From Byssochlamys sp. IMV 00236 (Eukaryota; Ascomycota; Eurotiomycetes; Eurotiales; Thermoascaceae): DNA of 64,000 nucleotides. Positions 22,624-32,957 of this stretch are shown in pieces (positions within the stretch are counted from its first letter, which is position 1; every line of letters begins with the position of its first letter). The translations under genes and the position numbers were made by a program. The stretch is from the NCBI GenBank assembly GCA_001931875.2, contig MSJH02000786.1, positions 50,652-114,651 on the forward strand, in the 5' to 3' direction. Below the pieces are notes generated by a model, which saw only the letters and a program-made list of their open reading frames with translations, was not told the origin of the DNA and did not search any database.

Positions 22624-23300
22624 GCACGGCATTGTTAACACAACCTGCCATTTTAGATTCCATGGTGTTTTGCCTTTGTGTGTGTTGACCTATAAGCGAT
22701 GCCGCTGCCCGCCGTACACTGAGAGAGATGACTATTCCAGGGCAGTCATGAGCCGTTCTTTGTACTGTACATGATTCTCGCCCGGCAATAGCCCTCTCGT
22801 GGAAATAAACTAGCGAGTTTATTGACTTCTGAAAGCGAAATGCATCATCAGAGGAGACAAAATGTCCGTAAGTAGTCTAATGTGCTATTTCATGCCATTG
22901 TCTGGTAGGTGACATTATCCCTTGGCACCATCGCGATAGTAATTGAATTTCCATTGACCCTCGACCCGGTACTTGCGCAGGAGTATCTTAAGAACACAAT
23001 AATGAAATAATCATGGCGTGCAGGTCAGTCAAGTCTCGATCTGATCCCAGGCTTAGTCAGGACGGGCGGGACATTTGTTAACTACCTAACTAGTTACTGT
23101 AACTAACCAGTTAGTGAGGATCTGAGATCGCTACCTAAGGTATGTACCTGAGACTAGACACCGAGGACTTCCGTACGACCAATGTAATACTGCATATAGA
23201 TTCCCCTCGTCGCTTTCGCTTCGATACAGATCCATTCATGACCTTCCCCTAGCTATTTTTCAAGACCGTTGCTTGTATTTGAATCTCTTTTCTTGGAGTG
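22624..23300. other. Intergenic region with TAACTA-rich dyads
   Basis: 677 bases between capping protein alpha and the PEX11-like gene. At 23078-23115 there is a cluster of TAACTA/TAGTTA words forming an imperfect inverted repeat (CTAACTAGTTAC, then GTAACTAACCAGTTAG). It is followed by CTACCTAAGGTA-like words to 23150. It may be promoter architecture or a decayed inverted-repeat element. Confidence 0.45.
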
Positions 23301-24281
23301 ATGGCCGCATCTACCAATATCGTTTCCGAGAAGAATAAGCAGACTCACAGTCAGAGCCAGCATGAGAAGACAACGACCACCAATCAACCGGCGCCATCCT
23401 CTTCTCCGGGGAGGACCGTAAAACAGTTCGCCAATTTCACGAACCACGGGATTGGGTTGGAAAAGACGCTCCGACTGGTACAGGCTCTCGCGCAAGTGGG
23501 TGCGGAGGTGCTGGTTGATACAGACGAGGAGTTGGCGAAACGGTGTGCCATAGCCAAGGGGCAGCTTGCTCTGTGTGAGTAGTATATTCTGTCCTGGACT
23601 TGTTTCCTGCGTCACATACTGGGTAGTATGTCGACGATACATTATCGATCGTTTGCTGACATCTGCAGCACGACGATATTTCCGATTCTTCAAGTTTTTC
23701 GAGTGCTTCGAGCGAGTGACCGCCCTGCTTTCAACGACGGGCCAGAATGATTCGATTCACACGACGTTGGAGTTGGGCAAATGGAGCTGCTTGGGAATTT
23801 ATCTGGTGATGGAGGATTTGACCATTGTAAGATCTCTTTTTTATTGTTTTACTTTCTGCCGCATTTCCGCGCGATCTGTAGGCTGTTTGCCTGCGGGGAT
23901 GGATACGGATATGGCCCAGATGTGTAGTTATCTATGTTTGCTTACAGAATCTGTGGTCAGCTGGATGCGATGGGTGTGTATTCGACCAGCTGGAGCGACT
24001 GGGTGCTGCTGGAGGCGCACAAATTCTGGTTCTGCGCGCTGTCCCTGTCGCTATTAGGCTCGCTCTGGATGCTGCTTGTTGCAGACAAGAAGGCCTCGGC
24101 GTCCAAGTCTTCTCCCTGGTTGAAGCGGATAATTATTGATGGATGTGATCTGCTAATTCCAGGGTCAATGGTGGGCTGGATTGCGGTGAGTCCGCTGGTT
24201 GTGGCGATGAGTATGGTGGCGAGTACAGTGCTAGCGGCGCAGGATATCTGGGCGCAGGCGCAGGTTGGGGTGCGGCAGTGA
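23301..24281 (+). CDS. PEX11-family peroxisomal membrane protein
   Basis: Three exons, 23301-23574, 23669-23826 and 23961-24281, give 250 residues. After a polar, Ser/Thr/Gln-rich start, the PEX11 domain begins with GLEKTLRLVQALAQVGAEVL and SRRYFRFFKFFECFERV. LGKWSCLGIYLVMEDLTI, LDAMGVYSTSWSDWVLLEAH and KFWFCALSLSLLGSLWMLLV follow. The protein ends in a hydrophobic segment (IPGSMVGWIAVSPLVVAMSMV). PEX11 proteins elongate peroxisomal membranes before division and affect peroxisome number. The layout suggests the PEX11C-like subgroup of filamentous fungi, though this is uncertain. The acceptor of intron 2 was placed at GTCAG (23960) because an earlier CAG would break the frame. Confidence 0.88.
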
Positions 24282-25558
24282 GTGTTGTGAATCCGTTGTC
24301 CCCAACTTTTTTGTCTGCCGTATTTCATTGCGCTTTAGATCTTTAGCTGTTCCATCCGGGTTTGCCTGGATAACGATATCAGAACCAATATTCCTCGTGG
24401 TCGGCATTTCCTGCCGAAGTAGAGACAATGTCTTTCACAAAGGCCAGCATCCCATTGGGGAGAAGGCATTCTGAGTGTCCGCTAACTACCTAGGTAGTTA
24501 GTGGATTTCCTTAGTGGATGGCTTCAATCTTGTCTTTGTCTGTTGATCATCCGTCGGCCACGGTTTCCGATTCCCCCATGTTAGATACCTAGCAGGTGGA
24601 ATAATAATATACCATAAAGGCCCCCGGCGGATGCTTCGGTTCTTCAGCATTATTTATCATTACTCCATGGATAGTCAATATTTATTTCGTACAGATCTCC
24701 CCGTGAGGGTGCCGTGACCCTCAAACAGGCTATTTTTGTCATCTTCAGACCGGTCGTTTCTCGGAACTAGGCTGACAGGAGAAGATATCCGTCACGGCTA
24801 AATGCAGCCATAATGATTGCCGGAGCCAAGCGTAGAGTATGCTTTAGAGTGCAGCCTGGGCATCCGCCGTTCCTGGTATTCAAAAGAAGGGTAAATAGAA
24901 GATCCGATCGCGGAGGTTGCATATATATATGAGATATCTAGGGATCAAGGAGTTCTCTTATCCAGCTCCGAGCAACGAAAGATAGGCCATCTGGAGAGGA
25001 ATCGTGGAAAGATATGCTCTCTGTCTCTCTGCTCTTGTCTTCGTTCGTCTGTAAAACGTATATTCCTCTGCTGAGAAAAGGTCCGTCGCGATTAATTGCT
25101 TCGTAAAAACCCCGCAGTCGTGGAGGGGGAGAATCCAGACCCTCAGGTGGTTCCGAAGTCGTTTCTCACCGGCTTCAACGTCTTCGAAGCCAAGCGACTC
25201 TGCGGGCGTGTTTGGCTAACTCTAGACCCCTGATGGGCCGTACCCAGCACGTCGGTGGCGTTTGCCGACCGAATTGATGTGGGCAAAGCAGGATTTCTTA
25301 TCGAAGGAGGATAATAATAATGGAGCTCAGTGGGAAAAAAAAGTTAGACGTTTCGGGTTCGACGATGTATAGTTGGTACAGTAAGTACATAGTGACCTGG
25401 GGCAACTGGCTGGACAGCATTCTAGACCTTCCTCTCAGCCATCACAGCCATCAGTCCTCACCTCTGCCTTTTGCCATTCCTTACTGTTGCTTCTCCTCCT
25501 ATCAGACGATTATCTATCCCTCTACAAACCGTATGCTGTAGTCGGTGCCGTACGGCGG
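24282..25558. promoter_or_regulatory. Upstream region of the hybrid histidine kinase, with palindrome and uORFs
   Basis: 1.28 kb between the PEX11-like gene and the kinase. It holds a perfect 20-bp palindrome at 24482-24501. A 73-codon frame at 25320-25541 begins with ATG and ends 17 bases before the kinase ATG. A minimal ATG-CTG-TAG (25533-25541) shares that frame and stop. An (AT) run lies at 24921-24932. No other gene is visible. Confidence 0.5.
24482..24501. repeat. Perfect 20-bp palindrome
   Basis: The sequence ctaactacctaggtagttag equals its own reverse complement. Its core, ACCTAGGT, and flanks resemble the TAACTA words on the other side of the PEX11-like gene (23078-23115). Confidence 0.85.
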
Positions 25559-27718
25559 ATGGCGATGACCTCTCTACCGCTGCGATCCAAGGCGGACGAG
25601 GAGGCGCGCCTCCGCAATCAACCTAGCACGAGCAACACCGCTGCTGCTCCTCATTTGAATCTCCCTCTCGTGTTGACCCCGGAGTCAGAAGAGGGAAGAG
25701 AACTCCATAACGATGATGATGAGCAACAACAGAAATCAGAAAAAAAGGCACACGCATCCGCGAAGGCCACGGACGAGACGACATCTACAGAAGACGATGG
25801 ACCCTGGGCGCGCATCTTCGTCCGCACGCCAATCCCAACACTCGTTCTCGACGCAGACCTGGACATCATCCAGGTATCCGACAGCTTCCTGGCGCTGTCA
25901 GGACATACTCGGGAAGAATGTCGGGGACGGAGCGTATTCGAGCTGACCAGCATCGGCATCCCCGCGGTCGGTCCCGCTGCCTACCGCAACACCATCTCGA
26001 CAGCTATCGCCATCCGCGCTCCCCAGGTGATTGTGGACGTCGAATGGGCCGGTCACAGCCTCAGCAATCTACGGGTGACCCCCGTCCATGAGGGGGACAG
26101 GCTCTGCAACATCCTGATCGAGGTCCTCGACATCACAGAGATGGTGCCGCGACGGAGGCCTGGCCGGGAACAGCTCTACGTGAACGAGACCTACCGCATT
26201 CTTATCGATACCGTCAAGGACTATGCTATCTTCATGCTCGACACTGAGGGCTACGTGCTGACCTGGAACGCGGGCGCCTCCATCCTCAAGGGATACAGCG
26301 CAGAAGACATCATCGGCCAGCACTTCTCCGTCTTCTACGGCCAGGAAGACCGAATCGCCGAGAAACCCAGGAAGGAGCTGGAGATCTGCAAGCGGGATGG
26401 CAAGGTCGAGGATGAAGGCTGGCGATACCGTAAAGATGGAACCCGTTTTTGGGCCAATGTCATGATCTTCCCCGTTCACCAGTGTGGCCGCCATGTCGGT
26501 TTCGCCAAAGTCACCCGCGACTTGACCCCCCGGAAGGCAGCAGAGGCACGCCTGATCACCGCCTACGAAGAGTCGTCTAATATGAAGACAGAATTTCTAG
26601 CCAACATGAGCCATGAGATCCGGACGCCGATGCACGGCATGCTGCTCGCCCTCACCCTCCTCTCCGGCACCGAGCTCTCCGAAAATCAGAGAGAGTACGT
26701 CTCCATCATTGAAGAATCGGGCTCTATCCTGCTGCAGGTCAACGATGTGCTCGATTATTCAAAGCTGTCATCAGGCTCCTTCTCGATCAACGCAGACGTC
26801 CTCAGTGTCGAGGATGTGGTGGGATCGGTTGTGCGCAACTGCAGGTCCGCCCTGAAGCCGGGCGTTCAGCTAGAAACTGTCATTCAACCTAATCTCCCGA
26901 AACATCTCCGCGGTGATCCCCTGCGTTTCCGCCAGATCGTCCAGAACCTTGTTGCCAATGCTGTCAAGTTCACTGAGCAGGGATATGTCCGCGTTCATGT
27001 CAGTTTCACCGAGGAATCGAAGGGTGACGGCTACATCGTCCGCTGCGAGGTAGTAGACAGCGGTATCGGTGTTCCTGAAGATGCCGTGAGCACCCTATTT
27101 ACCCCCTTTATGCGCTTTGCAAATACGACCCAGCAGCGCTATCAGGGCACCGGGCTAGGCCTCTCCATCTGCAAGAGTCTGGCGGAACTCATGGATGGCT
27201 CTGTGGGCTTTGTTTCGAACCCGGGGGGTCAGGGAAGTGTCTTCTGGCTGTCACTGCGACTAGGAACGCTGGAGACCAGCCAGTCGGACAAGCCGCAGCG
27301 CATGAATACCCCATCTCCAGACCCAAGCAGTGCCATCCGGGACGTAGCCCCCCGCAAGCAGCTGCTGCTAGTGGAGGACAACACTGTCAACCAGACCATC
27401 ATGCTGAAGCTGTTGAAGACTCTAGGATTCGAGCGGGTTGATGCGGCGTGGGATGGCGCAGAGGCTGTCTCACTGGTCCGGCAGAAACCCCTGTCCTATC
27501 ACGCCATCCTTATGGACATCAATATGCCGGTCATGGATGGCATGCAAGCCACGCAGGAGATTCGAAAGATGAAGTCGGACATTCCAATAATTGCCATGAC
27601 CGGGAACGCACTCAAAGGCGACGAGGAGACATATCTGGCTAAGGGGATGAACGATTACATCGCCAAACCCGTTAATCGGCAACATTTGATCAGAATTCTT
27701 TTACGGTGGCTGGAATAA
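25559..27718 (+). CDS. Hybrid sensor histidine kinase (PAS-HisKA-HATPase-REC), TcsA/Fos-1-like
   Basis: A single exon of 719 residues from the ATG at 25559. After a polar N-terminus come two PAS-like sensor domains, about residues 80-180 and 200-315. The second reads YAIFMLDTEGYVLTWNAGA, GQHFSVFY and GWRYRKDGTRFWANV. The HisKA H-box FLANMSHEIRTPMHG places the phospho-accepting His at residue 352. The ATPase has N-box LVANAVKFTEQ, G1 VVDSGIGVP, and G2 GTGLGLSI. The receiver domain from about residue 600 (LLLVEDNTVNQTI) carries phospho-acceptor Asp653 in LMDINMPVMDG and the conserved Lys in YIAKPVN. No membrane span is visible, so it should be cytosolic. It would feed a His-Asp relay through a Ypd1-type phosphotransfer protein. 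The TcsA/Fos-1 resemblance is recalled from domain layout and is less certain than the class. Confidence 0.92.
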   Translation: MAMTSLPLRSKADEEARLRNQPSTSNTAAAPHLNLPLVLTPESEEGRELHNDDDEQQQKSEKKAHASAKATDETTSTEDDGPWARIFVRTPIPTLVLDADLDIIQVSDSFLALSGHTREECRGRSVFELTSIGIPAVGPAAYRNTISTAIAIRAPQVIVDVEWAGHSLSNLRVTPVHEGDRLCNILIEVLDITEMVPRRRPGREQLYVNETYRILIDTVKDYAIFMLDTEGYVLTWNAGASILKGYSAEDIIGQHFSVFYGQEDRIAEKPRKELEICKRDGKVEDEGWRYRKDGTRFWANVMIFPVHQCGRHVGFAKVTRDLTPRKAAEARLITAYEESSNMKTEFLANMSHEIRTPMHGMLLALTLLSGTELSENQREYVSIIEESGSILLQVNDVLDYSKLSSGSFSINADVLSVEDVVGSVVRNCRSALKPGVQLETVIQPNLPKHLRGDPLRFRQIVQNLVANAVKFTEQGYVRVHVSFTEESKGDGYIVRCEVVDSGIGVPEDAVSTLFTPFMRFANTTQQRYQGTGLGLSICKSLAELMDGSVGFVSNPGGQGSVFWLSLRLGTLETSQSDKPQRMNTPSPDPSSAIRDVAPRKQLLLVEDNTVNQTIMLKLLKTLGFERVDAAWDGAEAVSLVRQKPLSYHAILMDINMPVMDGMQATQEIRKMKSDIPIIAMTGNALKGDEETYLAKGMNDYIAKPVNRQHLIRILLRWLE

Positions 27719-28390
27719 CGGGTTGCTTTCAGGTAGCTTCAGTGTCTTCTCGACACTCTTCTTACAGCATTTCTTTTTTTCCCCCAGATTATGCAAGCGT
27801 GTCCGCGGTGGACCGCCGATTATGTTATATGCCAATTTCCCGGTCATCAGCTATTTGGCTGTTCTTTTGTCAACGCCACTGTTGACCTGATGACGGAGCG
27901 GTATGTCGCTTTGTTTCAAGCGTCATGGCGGAGGTCTCTTTTCTACCTGGCTCCCTTTTCCTTCGTCTGCTGCATTGACTCGTGGAGACACCCATACAGT
28001 GGTTTGTCGTCCCATTCTGCACGAATACAATTAGGACATAGGTTTTATTCGGAGTTTATTGGTTGCATCTGACGGGCGCTTTTTCGTAATGTCTGACGTG
28101 ACGCTCCCAGTGGTTTCATGAAGTCATGTGTTATGTACAGTACTGGTTTTCTCAAGTGTTGATATCACCTACGTTGGCCTCTTGAACTGGACCAATGCCA
28201 TATCCGGATTATTTTCATCTTTATACTTTCCATACGAGGTTTATCTCTTTCAAAACTGCTATATATTGTACATCTGGTCCTGATCAATATGGATATCTGT
28301 TCATAACGTATAAGGTATAGATTCCTTAGTATATAAAGTAACTCCTAGCTCAAGAGACACAGACGTATGACGAAGAAGAAATGAAACTTC
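27719..28390. other. Convergent 3' intergenic region
   Basis: 672 bases between the stop of the histidine kinase (plus) and the stop of the hydrolase (minus). AT-rich words suitable for polyadenylation occur on both strands. No other feature was seen. Confidence 0.45.
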
Positions 28391-29425
28391 CTACTTGCTG
28401 TACTTGGTGACAAAAGAGATCAATGCATTGTCGACTTCCTTAGGGTGGGATGCACTCAGGAAGTGAGCGCCGCCTTCGATGGTCACCAGCTGTGCGTCGG
28501 GGGAGTTCTTGAACAACTTGATCTCGTGCTGGGCGTTGGCTACGGAATACACAGCATCCTTGGTACCCTGTGGTTATCTTAGCGTCAGCACTCTTATCGC
28601 TGGACTAAGCAGGGATTGCAGCAGCAACAACCCCCAATAAGGCCAATACTCACATGCAGCCACATCACCGGGCATCGCACATCCCACACACGAGAATGCA
28701 GCCCATCGCGCTCCGAAAGGTTGATTGCAGCCATGCGGATTCTTCTGCGGCCGTCGTCGCCACGGTAGTTCTCTCTAATCCTGTTGCGCCAGTACTCGCG
28801 TGTCTCCTTGGGACAGTCCTTGTTGAAACCAATGTCGACCAGGAAGTCGCAGTATTCAAGGTGCGGCTCGAAATCCGGGGTCGACTCGTTGGTCGTCCAA
28901 CGCTCGATGTTTGGACGGAGATCACCGGGGCCGTCCCAGCACTTGAGCTGGCGGGTGCGTTCGGATTCATAATCCAGAGAGGTTCCCAGGGGTATGATAC
29001 CGGCGATCTGTACATTCGTCTCAGCAAGGGCTGTTCTAGAATAATGCGAATAAACTGTATACCTTCTCCGGCCTTAGCAGTGCCATCCGCACCGTGATCC
29101 AGCCACCCTGACTCGTGCCCAGCACGAAAGCCTTGTCGATACCAAGGGCGTCCAGCACCTGCAAGTTCATCTCGGCCGTGTCCCAATAAGTCCAGTTCTC
29201 ACGCTTGGTGCGAGTCTGGCCGTGGCCTAGCAGCTCAATGGCCAACAGGTTCATGGTGTCGGTCAATTCCTTGTTGCCATACTGTTCGCGGTAGAGCTCT
29301 GAGTCAGTCGTGAACGAATTCACCAGCACCAGAGTTGGCTTCTTTGGGTCATATGGGTAGGGCATCTGGTAGGAGGCATCGATGCCCCCAAGATGGGGGA
29401 CGTGGACGATCTTGGTGTTCGGCAT
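28391..29425 (-). CDS. Alpha/beta hydrolase-fold enzyme
   Basis: Three exons, 29063-29425, 28654-29007 and 28391-28567, give 297 residues. Phase 0 holds at both joins (introns of 55 and 86 nt). The fold's features are present: strand KPTLVLVNSF, the nucleophile elbow VLGTSQGGWI with Ser105, an acid candidate in WLHGTKDAVYS, and the catalytic His in EGGAHFLSASHP near the C-terminus. There is no signal peptide, so it is probably cytosolic. The substrate is unknown: the family covers esterases, epoxide hydrolases, dehalogenases and C-C hydrolases. The start is the ATG at 29423-29425 (MPNTKIVHVPHLGG). Long frames on the opposite strand here are shadows of this gene. Confidence 0.88.
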
Positions 29426-31657
29426 GGTCAATTACGACAACGAATTGGGGTATATAGGGTAGTCTTCGAGAGGATTAATATGTCCGGTTACTCAAGTAAG
29501 ACTGGCAAACAGGCCCGTCCGTGGTCATTATATAGCTCCCACTTGGGGGCCCTCCTGGGATCGGGTGGGAGGACCGAGGACTTCTGAACGAGTATTATTA
29601 ACTCGCATTGCTGTCCGGTGTCCGCACACCCAAGTAACGAGCTTCCATTGGGAGGATCATCTACCTACCCCGCTCGTTCTGGGTCATGCCCCTCGTGCTG
29701 TGGATATATGTACATGATGTAACTGGTTTCCGCCGGTACCGGGGATGAAGATGATAAATTCTCCAAATTCTCCAGAGAAAATCTTCAAGATTACTGACTA
29801 ATCAACCAGCAACCCCGGAGATTGTTCCCGAAAGTCTGGGGAGCGTAAGACCTATCTGGATCCATATCGAGGACGACGAGATGACGAACGGTCGGGATTC
29901 CGAGCTTTCAACAAGGGTTCTGGACGGATCCGACACCAGGGAGTGCCAGGTTCGGATCGAGATGACAGGGTGCGGGGTAGCTAGGTAGCTGGGTTGGTTA
30001 TGTTAGTTTCTTCTCCTCATTCTTGATAAGCTTAATTGTTGATGTTTGACCCTTTCATTCGCAGATGTGCCGTTTCCAGCGCAGTGGTTACCTCGGGAAA
30101 TATTATTATTGTCGGCGACTCGATCCGCCGGCCCGGATGCCGATATTGGGAGCATCTATTATTAATCCTTCTTGATCGTCCTCATTTTCGTTATTATTAT
30201 TGCTGTTGTTTTTTCAGCGGACTGCTGCTGTTTATCTCACTGAAGGTCCTCAATAACGGCGGTCCATATATTAACCCACCCTAGATAATTTTCTTCCGAC
30301 CGGTGAGACGGGCCTCTTGATCTCCAGCAGCCTGCTTCTCCTGTACGTTCTGATCCTAGTAGACAGGGGGGTAAAGGAGGGAAGTTCTTGTGGGGTCAAA
30401 GAGAGCGTATCGCAAACGGCTGAAACTTGACAACTATGCAGGATCATGCAAGGCAGACCAGACCATACATCAAGCATGTTTGAACATGACAGGGTGCAGT
30501 AATAATCAGTTGCAATTAAAGCAGGGAAATGATGGATCATGGTTTTAACATTATTACTATGGAAAAAGGATGTTACAGTGGGAGAGTCGAGCTTCACGCA
30601 CAGCTAGTGTTTACACGTCATCTAAGCCCTTCGAGCGCGATTGTTCGACTATTCTGTAGATAATAGCTCGATAGAACGCTATATGGTTTGCTGTGGCTGT
30701 CTGAGTACAGTTAGAGGTTGTGCAGAACTGTCTGCACACAGCTTATTGCTCTGCCCCGTCATCGTGGTCCCTTCCGAATAGATCTTACAGGACCATTGGG
30801 ACTGGGGAAGAATACGACTAACTACATGATAGATCCTTGACCGCATCGTATATGGCGCCGCTGTCAACCACCATCAACTATATTTACATAATGCCAAGAG
30901 CAGCACGAAGCATACTCATAGACAACAGTATTTTGTTGCCGGCTTTCCCATCTGTGATTAAAACGAGGTTAGCTGTTTCGGCTCTACTTGTGGGGCTCTG
31001 CGCTGCCCCCTTGCGTCGTCACTTTTGTTAGAATATGTACTTTCAATATGCCCTCTGTCATTTTTCGTGCCTGATGCATATGCATATATGTCTATATATA
31101 GAACGAATTTAGAGTCACGAATCAATTGTTATGCTGACAAAAACAGTCATACTTAAGTTATCAGGTTGTATCTGAAGACTGACATCGCGTCCTCTTATCG
31201 ATCGCCACTTGATCTACTGAGGAATTCATTTGTACACTCCGCCCCATATTGTGGAGTCCTGTGCTAAATGCATGACAGGAGACCTAGATAACGGGTCTAC
31301 TTATGATGATCAACATAAGTTCCACTGGTCCAGGCCAAATTGGGTCCTGTGATTTCCACTTGTCAGTGTTATCTCAGTTTATAGTACGATTACCCCCTAG
31401 TTATCAAGATGTTACATGCTAGACGATACTGAGTGACATTGAAATTTTTGAATAGACATCTTGTATTAAGACACAAAAACTATGTTTCCATTTCAGGTCC
31501 TCCGGATACAAATGTACGACATAGCTTCGAAGTTATTATATCCAGAAAATACCAAAATACAAACGGACCCGAAGTAAATATCCGCCATAGTCCCAACACT
31601 ATTTAACCCAGAATGAATATCGTTCCCACTTCCATGACGCTAAATCACGGGCATCGC
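29426..31657. other. 2.2-kb intergenic region, no gene supported
   Basis: It holds the hydrolase promoter at the left and the 3' end of the repetitive wall-protein gene at the right. Open frames are short and low in complexity. Base composition becomes AT-rich (for example 30080-30230 with TTATTATTATT, and 31060-31110). I see no RNA gene or element. Confidence 0.5.
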
Positions 31658-32957
31658 TTAGAACTGGAAGACAGCAGCCAGGAGGACACCGAAAGCCATG
31701 GTGACGGCGGGCAGCTGGAGGCTCTGGCCAGCACCAGTGAACGCGGGAGCGGCGGGAGAAGGAGAAGGAGAGGATGAAGAAGCAGGAGAAGCAAAGGGGG
31801 ATGGCTTGATGTAGCTACCAGTGGCAGCGGGAGCCTTGGGGCCACCGGGGATGATAGCACTGCCCATGGGGTAGGGGGCGGTAGCGAAGGTCGAGGGACC
31901 GGCGACAGACGAAACACCGACGGACGAAGGACCGGCAGGCGAGGCAGTGACAGACAAAGCACCGGCAGGCGAGGCAGTGACAGACGAAGCACCGGCAGGC
32001 GAAGCAGGGACAGACGGTGCAGGAGTGAACGAGGCACCGGCAGCAGTAGAAGAACCGCTCAATGGGCAGTCGTAAATGGTGTTCTTGAGAGTGTCGGTGA
32101 CAGATCCGCCAGCGACGGTCTGCGCAGGGGCAGAGGGTGCTGAAGTAGTGCTGGAGCCAGAGGACTGCTTGCACTTAGCCTCACCCAGAGCAGCAATGCA
32201 GGCATTGAGAGGGACATCGACCAGACCGCCGTTGCCGCTAGCCTTCTGCTGGCACTCGGCCTCACCCAGGACAGCAGCGCAGACGTTGACAGGAAGGCTG
32301 ATCAAGCTGCCGGAGCCAGAGCCGCCGGCGCTGGCGGTCTGCTTGCACTTGGCCTCACCCAGAGCAGCAACGCAGGCGTTCAGAGGGACATCAACCAAGC
32401 CGCCACTGGTAGTAGCCTTCTGCTTACATTCGGCCTCACCGAGGATGCCTGCGCAGGCGTTGACGGGAACGCTGACCAGGCTGCCGGAGCTTGAAGAAGT
32501 AGTCTTCTGCTGGCACTTGGCCTCTCCCAGAACGCCCAGGCAGGCGTTGAGAGGGATGTCGATCAGACCGCCGTTGTCAGTGGTCCTCTGCTTGCACTCG
32601 ACGTCACCGAGAACAGCAAGGCAGACGTTGAGGGGAACACTGATCAAGCTGCCAGAGCCTCCGGAGGTGGATGACTGCTTGCACTTGGTCTCACCCAGAG
32701 CAGCAACACAGGTGTTGAGGGGAACGGAGATGAGGCCGTTGGAAGCAGTCTTTTGCTGGCAAGCGGCGTCACCCAGGATACCGGCGCAGAGGTCGACAGG
32801 GACCGAGATCAGACTGTCGGTAGTGGGGAGCAGCTAGATTATGGATATCAGCTTCTGATCCATTACAATCGAAGTCATATGGTTCTGTTCATACCGAAGC
32901 GGTGGCAGATCCAGCAACTGCCAAGCCGGCTGCAACAATAGAAGTAGAGGTTCTCAT
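31658..32957 (-). CDS. Secreted, GPI-anchored-type protein with eight Cys-containing repeats
   Basis: Two exons, 32895-32957 (signal peptide MRTSTSIVAAGLAVAGSATA) and 31658-32833, give 412 residues. The mature part has eight repeats of about 20-22 conserved residues plus a Ser/Gly linker. They follow L-I/V-S/D-V-P-L/V-N-x-C-x-x-x-L-G-E-x-x-C-K/Q-Q, for example LISVPLNVCLAVLGDVECKQ and LVDVPLNACVAALGEAKCKQ. Each repeat has two cysteines. Repeats alternate in type and linker, as four dimers. A Ser/Pro/Thr region with repeated ASPAGASSVT-like units follows. The C-terminus, SLQLPAVTMAFGVLLAAVFQF, is a typical GPI-attachment hydrophobic tail. It is therefore expected at the plasma membrane or cell wall. 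The family has no function known to me. The opposite strand has a 253-codon shadow frame caused by the repeats. Confidence 0.85.
31700..32833 (-). repeat. Tandem coding repeats of the GPI-type protein
   Basis: Eight units of roughly 100-130 bases fill about 32110-32830. Shorter Ser/Pro-coding repeats (GGCGAGGCAGTGACAGACGA-like on the plus strand) lie at about 31920-32020. The alternation of linker types suggests growth by duplication of a two-unit block. Confidence 0.75.

Noticed and set aside
28665..29186. 173-codon minus-strand frame in the hydrolase locus
   Set aside because: It is the wrong frame of the same strand. The spliced alpha/beta hydrolase model covers it with catalytic motifs in the right order.
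32076..32837. 253-codon plus-strand open frame with repeats
   Set aside because: It is the antisense shadow of the repetitive GPI-type gene. The minus strand has the signal peptide, regular Cys spacing and GPI tail.
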